From positions 52,347,298-52,411,297 of the forward strand of contig CM055099.1 of the NCBI GenBank assembly GCA_029204225.1: a DNA stretch of 64,000 nucleotides. The letters run 5' to 3'. The notes under the pieces were generated by a model. That model saw nothing but the letters and a program-made list of their open reading frames with translations, had not been told where the DNA came from and searched no databases. Shown one piece after another: positions 36,501-45,150 of this stretch (within the stretch, counting starts at the first letter, position 1; every line of letters begins with the position of its first letter). A program made the translations under genes and the position numbers. This DNA is from Diphasiastrum complanatum. Taxonomy: Eukaryota; Streptophyta; Lycopodiopsida; Lycopodiales; Lycopodiaceae.

Positions 36501-38284
36501 GATCATCATAGATAACGCATAAACATCTTAGAAAGCAAAGGGACCGAAGTATGCTAGGGATATACAAAAATCCATATCTTGAAACCAAGATCTTCATAAA
36601 ATAAAAATCCCATACAAAGAGCTCAAGACGCAAAACTCAATAATCTAAGAAATGAGCGCCTATAGCTCCCAAGTATACTTAGCCATGAGCATTTTAAACG
36701 GTTTCAAAAGAGTCCTTCCTCTAGTGTGCCCATTTGTAGGGCATTTCCGATTGAAGTAATCTTCGCTTTAACTAGATTATTATAGTTGGGTAAGTTTGCC
36801 CATTTGAAGCCAATCCCAAAATTAAACTTGTAAAAGAAAAATCAATGAGTAGATGAACTTCATTCAAATGATAGAAATTCACTTTTCTTTACGAGGTGGA
36901 ATGCAAACCTATAGAATCCTTTCAAAAACATTACAAAAACAATGTTGAGCAAATAATAGTTGGTATAAATCAAAATTAATTTTGTACTCCAAGTAGGCAA
37001 CACTCTAAAGTTTAGAGAAGGCTAAATGAGGTTGAAGATATTAAAGACATGTTTTACTGAAACTTCATCCAAACGGTCTTCTCTTGTAAGCACGTCTCAA
37101 TTGGAATTGCACAACACAAATTACGAGTTTTCCCCAAACTAGCATCTTGGAAGTAGCAGAATAAGGATATGAACACACTATAACCTTGTAGAATAGCATT
37201 CTGTCCCAGTGCTACCCAGAAAGTGATAGACTGATAGTATAAAAGTTGAGGCTTACAATGACGAAAGTAACATACGACAAATTTAGCAAGAGCTTAACAT
37301 GTTTTGGAATAGACTTACTTTCGGAATAGATTGCTGGGGCGGAAATGAATGTCCAGGGGGTGCTCCAATTGCAGCCCTCTCCAGGGATTGTTTGTATGTA
37401 CTAATGGATTCACTTATCGCATCCAACCAAGCCTGCAACCGAAACGCTTTGTCTTCAAATTTTAAACTAACGGCAAATTTCAATGGTTCACTCTTCTAAT
37501 TGGAGAAGATGCAAGTTTGCTACATATATACTTCTAAATAGTTCTGTTTCTCATACCAACAGACACTCCTCGTAGAGAGCCACTTCTTTCCAGGTAATTG
37601 GTTAGCAAGTTAACTAAGAATTAACCAGCTGACTGAAGGCCTCAAACCCTTTACGTGTTTATTGTTTGAAACTTCGTCCTAAAATTGATTCTATCGGGTT
37701 GGCTGAAAACCTGTCTGTACTCCTTGTTAATAGTCCTCAAATAGTAAACACTTGATCCTTTTGCAATCTTGAATTGTCGGTCCTTGCCTGAATCTGGAGT
37801 AACGTTGGCACCCTAATATTTCAAGAACATCAAATCAAATACTTCATATTAATTGGGCATTCTATAGCATGAACTCGGAGGACGCTGATGCCAGATCTGG
37901 CGAATATAACAAAAGCTAAATGATTGGAATAAACAGCACAAACCGAAAAGCTTTTAGGAAAGGTAAGAACAGTACGAGTAGATTTATGCAGCCAGAGCGA
38001 CCAATCTGATCAGAATTCTTGTAGTGCAAGAGAAGACCGGCCGGATGTGCAACAAACCAGCGACGGCGCCAACGTTTGAATCGTCCGGCCCATACAAATA
38101 GCCATCCGGCGGGCGGTTGCCCTCCACTGGAATTGTTTCTCCTATTTTGATTAGAACGTTTTTGCCAGCGACGCGGATCATATATGCGCCGATTTGATTG
38201 CATAACAGCATTCTCTGCCTTGTCTGGCCCAGTTTTTGGCACACGACCTCTCTGTCTTCTCCGTTGATGGACAATTGCAGGCAT
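12208..38284 (-). CDS. Oxysterol-binding-protein-related protein (PH + coiled coil + OSBP domain)
   Basis: Sterol/phospholipid-transfer protein of the ORP family, which shuttles lipids at membrane contact sites and binds phosphoinositides through its PH domain. Sixteen exons in minus-strand order: 38284-37976, 37812-37711, 37432-37319, 26932-26845, 26606-25816, 25530-25399, 23064-22891, 20704-20517, 18502-18350, 16849-16666, 16020-15910, 15797-15582, 14934-14742, 14389-14319, 13882-13763 and 12336-12208. All junctions are GT-AG and the phases match throughout, giving 3075 nt (1024 residues plus stop) without frameshift or nonsense codon, so the gene looks functional. It is longer than typical plant PH-type ORPs (about 800 residues by my recollection). 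The start is the first ATG of exon 1, followed by an Arg-rich leader before the PH domain. Intron 3 (26933-37318) is filled with retrotransposon relics. Exon 4 follows exon 3 directly by phase; an additional small exon there cannot be excluded. Confidence 0.9.
13659..13797. repeat. 69-bp tandem duplication spanning an exon-intron junction
   Basis: Copies at 13659-13727 and 13728-13797 share AATGGTxATATTTAxTATC and AAAGAAAGGA. The right copy contains the last 35 nt of ORP exon 15 and its donor; the left copy, inside the intron, keeps a GT at the matching place (13691-13692 on the complement) and so is a possible decoy donor. Confidence 0.8.
14480..14612 (-). mobile_element. tRNA-derived SINE
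   Basis: On the minus strand an exact RNA polymerase III A box, TGGCTCAGTTGG (14596-14585), is followed about 32 nt later by the B-box-like GGTTCGAGCCT (14552-14542). Box spacing and sequence match a tRNA-related head. Family and tail are not resolved. It lies in an ORP intron. A diverged fragment of the same sequence is at 40583-40650. Confidence 0.65.
15209..15429. mobile_element. hAT-type MITE with 8-bp target-site duplication
   Basis: 221-bp element with terminal inverted repeats CATAGTTCC/GGAACTATG, flanked on both sides by the perfect 8-bp direct repeat ATACCACA (15201-15208 and 15430-15437). An 8-bp duplication is the hAT signature. The interior holds further GGTACGGCACC-type inverted segments and an AT-rich core. 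It sits in an ORP intron. Confidence 0.8.
19299..19867. mobile_element. Probable second hAT-type MITE
   Basis: 569 bp starting CATAG and ending CTATG, flanked by near-identical 8-mers GTTGTTGT (19291-19298) and GTTGTTAT (19868-19875). The ends carry related GAACCATG/CATGGTTC motifs, and the centre repeats CCAAAAACAGCCCAAAAAAA. The ends resemble those of the MITE at 15209, but the terminal repeats beyond five bases are weak. Confidence 0.5.
20517..26932 (-). CDS. ORP exons 4-8: coiled coil and acidic linker
   Basis: Exon 4 (26932-26845) encodes a charged helix, [16 protein letters not shown]. Exon 5 (26606-25816) begins [19 protein letters not shown] and continues as a Ser-rich, low-complexity linker of about 240 residues. 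Exon 6 (25530-25399) is a Leu-heptad coil, [16 protein letters not shown]. Exon 7 (23064-22891) ends in an Asp/Glu-rich stretch, [13 protein letters not shown]. Exon 8 (20704-20517) starts [14 protein letters not shown] and ends just before the OSBP domain. The acceptor of exon 5 was fixed by phase: tttcacag/TATTTTTG keeps the frame, while the nearby tttttgcag does not. Confidence 0.82.
28022..28430 (+). pseudogene. Ty3/gypsy integrase fragment
   Basis: Reads [30 protein letters not shown] and [13 protein letters not shown], then a stop, and after it [13 protein letters not shown] and LLEFAYND. The two catalytic Asp positions of the D,D-35-E core are visible. The usual Glu after DGQT is Lys, and the next codon is a stop. 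A stranded fragment without LTRs, in ORP intron 3. Confidence 0.85.
28630..31239 (-). mobile_element. Internally deleted Ty1/copia element A
   Basis: Minus-strand copia copy. The gag start at 31239 ([12 protein letters not shown]...) is frameshifted near 31190; the main gag frame continues to 30677, then [15 protein letters not shown] (zinc knuckle, about 30460-30410). Protease, integrase and the first part of the reverse transcriptase are missing: gag runs straight into RT at [18 protein letters not shown] (about 30300). RT then continues with [24 protein letters not shown] near 29870, and RNase H with SDSDWGGD and SSSEAEYRA (to 28921). A polypurine tract lies at 28884-28891, with the LTR start TGTTAG at 28883. 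The LTR's far end is not defined. Confidence 0.85.
31534..34860 (+). mobile_element. Rearranged Ty1/copia element B
   Basis: Plus-strand copia copy related to element A. Gag N-terminus at 31534 ([20 protein letters not shown]) is cut near 31757 by an inverted RT fragment. Integrase resumes near 31973 ([25 protein letters not shown]). RT begins within the long frame 32327-33547 ([40 protein letters not shown]). The YVDD motif at about 33492 is off frame after a small indel. RNase H (33749-34447) has [11 protein letters not shown] and CEAKYRA, and ends before the polypurine tract AAGGAGGG and LTR start TGTTAG at 34478. The 3' LTR carries GTTGGATAGTCAATAGTC-like short tandem units near 34710. 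Element inactive. Confidence 0.85.
31757..31972 (-). repeat. Inverted copia RT fragment inside element B
   Basis: Encodes, on the minus strand, [19 protein letters not shown] and [20 protein letters not shown], nearly the same as the plus-strand RT segment at about 32950-33165. It replaces late gag, protease and early integrase of element B and abuts plus-strand integrase directly. Confidence 0.88.
34990..35135 (-). pseudogene. Ty3/gypsy polyprotein fragment (N-terminal to RT)
   Basis: [19 protein letters not shown] followed by [12 protein letters not shown] matches the region just before the gypsy reverse transcriptase (pattern DVFPxxLPPxRxxxHxIDLxPG). Short and isolated in ORP intron 3. 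Confidence 0.6.
37319..38284 (-). CDS. ORP exons 1-3: basic leader and PH domain
   Basis: Exon 1 (38284-37976) encodes an Arg-rich leader, then [19 protein letters not shown] from residue 60, the first PH strands, with LLLHYKNSD after it. Exon 2 (37812-37711) continues with [16 protein letters not shown]. Exon 3 (37432-37319) gives [20 protein letters not shown], the usual C-terminal PH helix, and ends ...SIPK/gtaagt. PH domains of this family recruit the protein to phosphoinositide-bearing membranes. The very basic first strands fit such binding. Confidence 0.88.
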
Positions 38285-38423
38285 GGGTCCTTTAATGGAC
38301 GAAATTTTGAATGGATGAAAAAACTGACAAAAATAGCGGGGACTTGAAGTTTTTAAGTGAAGTTACTGTCCCTTTCCATTCCCAGTGTTACGCTATCAGT
38401 ACATTTATGGCATCATAAACGAA

Positions 38424-38860
38424 ACAATCGTCGTCCCGCAGGATCGTCTCAGAGGTTTTGAGGATAAAGATCCTATTATACGATGCAAGAAGAAACACCT
38501 GTCTGTTGGACATCACTTACTATGACAAATGGCGACTAGAGGTTGAACAATCGTTATCCCTCATGGATCGCCTCAAAGATTTTGGATAAAGTTCCTACAA
38601 TATGATGCCAGAGTTAATCACATCCACTGCACATTGCTTAACATGAGAAATGGCTACTCCTAAGTTAAACTATGATCATCCCGCATGCATTGCCTCAATG
38701 ATTGTGAGGATAAAAATCTTACAATATGATGCAAGTGTTAATCTCGTCTATTGCACCTCGCTTACTTTGAGAAATGGTTAAGCAATCGTTATTCCACATG
38801 GCTCGTCTCAAAGATCTCATAATTTGACGCCAGAGTTAATCCAGTCCGCTGAATCATGAA
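38424..38860. repeat. Four-copy degenerate tandem repeat upstream of ORP
   Basis: Units start at 38424, 38547, 38669 and 38781, with periods of 123, 122 and 112 bp. Each has, in order, CAATCGTxxTCCC, a GATxGxCTCAxAG-like block, ATATGATGCxAG-like block and TTACTxTGAxAAATGG. The last unit is shorter. Begins 140 bp upstream of the ORP start codon. Confidence 0.75.
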
Positions 38861-38888
38861 GAGTGCTTTGGAATTTGTAACTATGTAT

Positions 38889-39145
38889 GATAAAACGTCG
38901 CCGCAATAGATCTACAGTTCAATGGACAAAAGTGATAAATTAACCACAAATACGTTTCGAAGGCACAATCTCTTGAAGTTCGACTCAAATCAGTCAGAAT
39001 ACAAGAGATTGCTTCACGATGAAACGTGGCGGTAATAGATCTAGAGCTCAATCCACAAAAGTTCTAAATCAACTCCAAATGCGTTGCAATGGCACAAATC
39101 TTCGAATGCTGGATCCAAAATACTCCCATACAAGAAATTGCTTCT
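38889..39145. repeat. Two-copy tandem repeat, period 129 bp
   Basis: Copies at 38889-39017 and 39018-39145 share GATxAAACGT, AATAGATCTAxAG, CACAAAAG and CAAGAxATTGCTTC in the same order. Lies directly next to the four-copy array. Confidence 0.75.
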
Positions 39146-39448
39146 TTTGTAAGGCTAATGAGACATTGACAGGCCGCTGATTATCAACATCAACATCAAT
39201 TAAGCATATGCTACCTGAGAAACAAACAGAAATAAATTACAAACTCCTGCTTGCGGTCATTCCCTCACTGCTGCTCGTAATTGCGTGAAGATGATCACTG
39301 TACCGGAGTCGCGATTCAAAAGTTTTACGCCAGTGAAATTCGAACAAGAAGTGACTAAAAAATTCGTGAAAAGGCAGCAAAACTGAGATCGAATGGCATT
39401 ATTACTGTTGCCTTTATTATTGTTTAGCAAAACGATGAAAAGACATCC

Positions 39449-39475
39449 AGGAGGAGGAGGAGGAGGAGGAGGAGG
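39449..39475. repeat. (GGA)n trinucleotide repeat
   Basis: Nine GGA/GAG units within a purine-rich 100-bp stretch (about 39440-39550). Confidence 0.95.
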
Positions 39476-39817
39476 ACGCGAAGCCAAAAGGCCGCCAAAA
39501 GAACAGAGAAAGCGCAAAGGAAGAGAAGAGAAGGGAGGAGAGAGAAGAGAGGGCGGCATTTACGCAGACAACACCCGACGCCCGAGCTTTTGACGCAGCA
39601 CCGGTAGAACGTGCATAAGTTTTGAGCCTGCAATCTGCAATGCCATACCCTTCAAACCTCGCCCTCGCCTTTCAAAGAAAGGCAGAAGAATATACGAATA
39701 TTCCCTTGAAGCTTGGAGCCCCATTACAAATTGACCATTAATTTACAAAGAGCCTCTTTGCATGAGAGTGAACTTGGCCCCTTCAAGAATAGGCGACGGA
39801 TCAAAATGTCATCTCCA

Positions 39818-40023
39818 CATGGACCCATGCAACGGGTCAGGTCAGCCCCTTTGAATGGGTTAAGGCCTCTTCACAGGTAACCCATTCTTGATATCACCAA
39901 AGATTTGCTCCATAGACATTGTACTAGTTACTGAGCAGGTTAGGATGGGTCTGACCCAACCTCTCACTCTCGTGGTTGAACAGGCCGACCTGTGCAACGG
40001 CTGACCCGTTGCATGGGTCCATG
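39818..40023. repeat. Perfect 23-bp inverted repeat, 160-bp spacer
   Basis: The arm at 39818-39840 (starting CATGGACCCATGCAACGG) is the exact complement of 40001-40023. The spacer holds further GGGTCAG/CTGACCC segments. No flanking target-site duplication was found, so it may be a MITE remnant or a simple foldback. Confidence 0.8.
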
Positions 40024-40191
40024 CAAAGAAGAGATATTACAGCCCAGGCTATTATGGACGTCAAAAATGAGTCATGCAAAGAGACCCTTAGCCTTGCCAA
40101 GCTCTTGCTTGGCCTCCTAAGTTGGGAGCAAAAAGGTCCAACTCGGCTAGACTTGTTTAGCAGGTGATATAGTATGTATAGTATGTGAAAA

Positions 40192-40237
40192 GTAGATCTT
40201 TGGTATGTACACCTGTAGATCTTTGGTATGTACACCT
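40192..40237. repeat. Exact 23-bp tandem duplication
   Basis: GTAGATCTTTGGTATGTAC plus ACCT occurs twice head to tail without a mismatch, so it is recent. Confidence 0.95.
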
Positions 40238-40582
40238 GTTACAACAAGTTAATGGGAGTTGCTAGACTCGTTCAACATGTAAGGGTCGGTGAAATCCATG
40301 GAGAATGGGTGGTGACATGTGAATGGGATTTGCAAGAACGGGAGGTGTGCTCCAAATTGTTTTACAAATGAAAAGCCCTTAAACCTTCGACCTCGTGGTG
40401 GTCGATAGCGGTAGCGTGGTGGATAATAAACTTTTTTGCCCAAGAAAGCAATTTCTCAAGGGCCATTATGGGTGTCTTTCCATGTCACACTGACAAGAAC
40501 GGAAAGTATTGTATCGACACTACATACTTAAGCTTTCAATTCTAACAACTCTTTCATCGATAATGTGTGTCATCGCCCACAA

Positions 40583-40650
40583 TGCATCTTGGTCTTCAAG
40601 GCAAGCTTGAACCCAAGACCAAAGAAACTTTGGATGCCAAGCCAATCGAG
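40583..40650 (-). mobile_element. Diverged SINE fragment
   Basis: Contains AAGACCAAAGAAACTTTGG and ATGCCAAGCCAA like the SINE at 14480-14612, with a mutated B box (GGTTCAAGCTT). The A-box end is lost. Confidence 0.5.
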
Positions 40651-42935
40651 AGTCATTGTCAACAATTACTCATTCTCTATATCAATCAATCTCCATTCTC
40701 CCATTCACCCGGGCAACCGCCCATTTTTCAAAAGTATGTCACTTTCCACAGGTGAATGGGCCCCATGGAAAGGTGCTCTAAGAGGGTGGTTCGGGCATTC
40801 CCCTACCTATGCTAAGTTGCAAAGCTTCTTCTTTTCCCCACATTCTTTTGGAATGTTCTTAAATGATGTTCAAACACTCGCTTGTTTTTTAGTCTCTTTC
40901 TTTTTTGCTTCAAGTTCTCTTTCTTTTGGCTTTTAGGTACGGTGCCATCATAGGTAGTTTTAGAGGTGACTTTTTTTAAAGTAGATTATGATGATTTTAT
41001 TCAATCACGTTCTAAGCCGGCGCCCCCCACCCCCCACCCCCCCAAAAAAAAAAAAATGTAGAAGCAAAACACAAAACAAATCCAAAGCATTTGTTAGCAC
41101 TAGAGTAGCAAGGAATGGTAGTTCTACTGACCTTTGAGGGTGATAGCTTTTAGGAACTATCAAGAAAGTTACACCAAGGACATTATGGTGAGAAATAGCT
41201 TCAAAATTTATCCAAAACTTATTCAAACCACTATAAAGTCTCTAGAAAAACCATTTTCATTTGTAAAACATGAGCAATTATTTTACTTAATCTTATGTGT
41301 CATGATTATAATGTATGATATGAGATTGTAAGACGTGTTCTAAGAAGATCTAGGCATTACTCTCTATAATAAATCTATTTAATAACTCAATCAAAAATTT
41401 ATCTACAAAGAAAAAAATTAACGTGCAAGTAAATTTCTAGCTATGAATTTTTATGGCTACTAGGTAGTGAAATTTTTGACATGGGAATGAATTTATATTT
41501 TGAGTTCAAGAAATTAAAAAAATACTTGCAAGTTTATCCACCATGCTTAAATCCCCGTATGCACATGTGGGAAAAAAATATATAGCATGTTTAGATTACA
41601 GTGTTTGAAGGCCGTTTCTGTGACCTTGTTGCTACTTAAACGAAACTTGCATTTCACGTGCTCTACACTAGGGACTAAATTTAAATATTGCACTTGAGGA
41701 ATGTTGATGTTTGGACAAACCTTGAAGGTTGCCTTAAAAGGCATTTTGGGTGGTGGTAGGGTCGATTACTTTGCCCTTCAATGCTCTTGACCTTCTTGAC
41801 TTTTACAAAGGAACACATTTCTCATCACAAGCAGTGGGGATTTCAAGCCCTCACGCAACAATGCATAAGCCTCCATCAAGTTGGAGATATCATTATGCCA
41901 CATGTCAATCTTGTTCCATCATCGAATGAGAGTGGTGACAGAGAGTACAACTTGCATACACTCTCAATCATGATGACTATTACACTTTTTCAACTTTAAC
42001 CTTGTTTTCTAGCCCTTGGGCCCATACCATCATATAATTCTAAATGTTGTCCATAGTGTACTCCTTTGAGGCCTCATAGCAAATTATATTATCGAAAAAA
42101 TCAAGTAAAATGGGAAGGCTCAAAGTATTAAAAAAGACCTGAATAAAGCAAGGCGGAAGACTAGGGTTGAGAGCATTCCTCTAAGGTCTAGCCTTGCAAG
42201 TGTTCTTTCTAATGTATTGGGCCTCGTGCCTCAAGTTGTGTAAACTCTACTTTTCAAGCATGAAATTGCATATAGCAATTGCTCATGTTTTTGGTCAAAT
42301 TATATTGTGTGAGATTGTAGTAAAGCCATCTTAACAATAGAGACACTAATTTCATGGTAGGAGATGGTTGTCACATGCGATACTTGGTTTTCTCTGATGT
42401 CATTTGTCATTGGGAGCTTTTCATATAATGAGTTGGTCAAACCTTCTATCAACACATCTCCAATAGTGCCTAGCATGATAGTTTGAGCACCATCTGAATC
42501 CAAGGTGATGGAGGCTGAAAGTTGGAAGAAATGCAACTAGGCCATCCCTTGTTGGAAATACGATAATCCAAAGGTTCACATTAACTTCCATTAGAAACAT
42601 AAGGTTCAAGTGATATATGTTAGGTCAATAGAAGGTCCCATTGCTTGGTGTCAATCGTTCAATGGTTAACCAGATGAAACTTTTTGCACAAGGTTGTAGT
42701 ATACTACAAGATGTTGTTTTAAATGCCACTCAAATCCAATAACAATAAGAAAAACGAGCACTTGGCATTGAACCTAGTGTCCCATTATTGTAGATTTTGT
42801 AAATCTTAAGGTTTAGTACAACAATCTTAAGCATTGAACCTATTGTCCCATTATGCCACAAAACATGTTTTGTCTAGCAAAGTCTTGAGGGGACTTTACT
42901 CTTTATAAATAGTCAAGTTCCCAAGATGAGACTTT

Positions 42936-43059
<124 letters not shown>

Positions 43060-43153
43060 TTTTTGTTTGGGTCAACTAATCCTTGCTAAAATAAACTAAC
43101 AAAACTGCCAATTATGTAATGGAATTGAGGATACATCGTAAATCAAGACCAAA

Positions 43154-43154
<1 letters not shown>

Positions 43155-43184
<30 letters not shown>

Positions 43185-43199
43185 TGCACGCGCACACAC
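43155..43199. repeat. (TG)n-(CA)n alternating purine-pyrimidine tract
   Basis: Fourteen TG units run into GCATGCACGCGCACACACG. The whole stretch alternates purine and pyrimidine, a sequence type prone to left-handed (Z) DNA. Confidence 0.9.
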
Positions 43200-43250
43200 G
43201 TTGTGTTGGGAGAGGAGGTGATTTACTAATTATCTTGATATAAATTCTAC

Positions 43251-43294
43251 AATAAAAATTGTATTAAAGACACGTATTTAATACAATTTTTATT
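43251..43294. repeat. Perfect 18-bp hairpin, 8-nt loop
   Basis: AATAAAAATTGTATTAAA (43251-43268) is the exact complement of 43277-43294; the loop is GACACGTA. Confidence 0.9.
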
Positions 43295-45115
43295 TGGAGG
43301 GACGATACCAAGTATTTTGAAACAATAGAAGTTACGTTTTATTTTGTAATAAAAACTAAAAATTATGTGGAGTGTTTTTGTTTGAATTAAAGGACTATGT
43401 AATCTTCCTCTATGAACAAATGTATACTATTTGAAGGTCTAGAGCTAATGTGAGAAATCTATATTCTTCTTAAAAGAAAAGAAAGAGAAAAAAAAAAAAG
43501 ACATCATAAACATCTTGCTTAGCTACAATCAGACAACACACTATCCATGTAGATCAAACTATTTAGGTGCATGCCTAGATTTATCATTTGAATCTTCACA
43601 AGGAAATTGTGATATTGTCTATGTACTTTTATTCTTTCTATTTCTCGTAAGCTCTTGCTTATGCTCTGTGCGTTTGTTCTCATCCATTTGTGCGCATATT
43701 TTTCACACACTCGATTTATGTTATCCTTCCAAATCCATGTATAATCTTTATGTATTGGGCAATGGATTTTCTATTGAACTTTCCACCAAGTAAAAAGAGC
43801 AAAATTTGATATAGTTTTTCACTCATTAGGGTTAGCAAGAATGACCCTTTTTTTTGTTGGAAGTTTGTTATAGGCCACCTTTTTTTTTGAATTTTTGTGG
43901 GTTGTTATCTCATTCTAAAACTTCTGTATAGACTCTAACATGTTTTTTGAGATTACTTTGAGAATGTTCAAATTCACAAGAAGGCAACAAAAATAGTTAT
44001 GTCACTTTCAATACTCATAATCTATCACAACATCTTTCTCTAAAATTGTGAAATAAAAACAAAGACCTTGGCTTTTTAGGAGTGTTCATTCAAGTTTCAT
44101 ATCCATGTATATGTCTATGATGATATGGGCTGCCCTTTGGGCTTGTGTTGTTGTTGAGGTTTATCCCTTAGGATAGCTAAGACTCATTGTTTGCCCTTTG
44201 GGTCTTGAGAATCTTGCTACCTATTTTTCTAGGCCATGAAGGTTATTGTTGCTTTCTCCTTAAGATTGTTGTATTGAACCTAGTGTCCCATTATTGTAAA
44301 TTTTGTGATATGATGTGATCTTTGAGTTAGTTCATGTCACCTTCACACTAGACAAAAATGTACTTTGTTATTGCAAAGTATTGCATTTCCTTACATAGTT
44401 TGATCCTCTAGAATGAGAAGGAACAAAATATTGAGCAAATTTTTTATATGATTATTTAAGTATGTATAAGTCAAAGGTTGGTTTACACATATGCATTGAC
44501 TTAAGAGAAACCACTAATGGTAAGTGAAGCATCTAGAGGGATCTACTTTCGTATCTATAGAAGAGCCATTTCTAGGATGGAGCCACATGTTGCTCACAAG
44601 ATTCAATTTGACCATGCATTACTTACTAAGTGTGCCAAAAGTTAATGAAACTTACCTTCGGATCCAAAGAAGTTAAGTGAGATTTGTTGTTGCGCCAAAG
44701 ACTAGACAAGCATATACAATTTTATCTATTGTAAGTCCATGTGCACTTATGTGAACTTATGTGAACTATTGTGAACTTGAAGGTTGATTTCTCCACCTAG
44801 TAGTCGTGTAGAAAAATCCAACATTTTTAACCCATCTTATGTGAAGTTTCTAAATGTTTCTCACCATGAAACTTTCACTTAAGAGCAATTATTTTAAGTG
44901 ATTTTGTTCAATGATTTCTCAAACACTTTCTTATGGGAAATTTTGAGGTCATTGAATTTTTGTATGTTGGTATTCATGATGCTACAATCTTGTTGATAAA
45001 CCTTAGAGTTGTTAAAGCAAACTAACAAACTTGCAATGAGAAGCAACTTTTGTAAAGAGTGTATTAGTCAAGCTTATGTCTTGTTTTATAAGGTGTGTTT
45101 TTTAGTGCATCTTCT

Positions 45116-45119
<4 letters not shown>

Positions 45120-45147
<28 letters not shown>
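45120..45147. repeat. (TG)n microsatellite
   Basis: About 14 GT units. Confidence 0.97.

Positions 45148-45150
<3 letters not shown>

Noticed and set aside
39257-39559. Minus-strand frame with a Pro run
   Set aside because: The Pro run is the GGA repeat on the other strand; the rest is unsupported.
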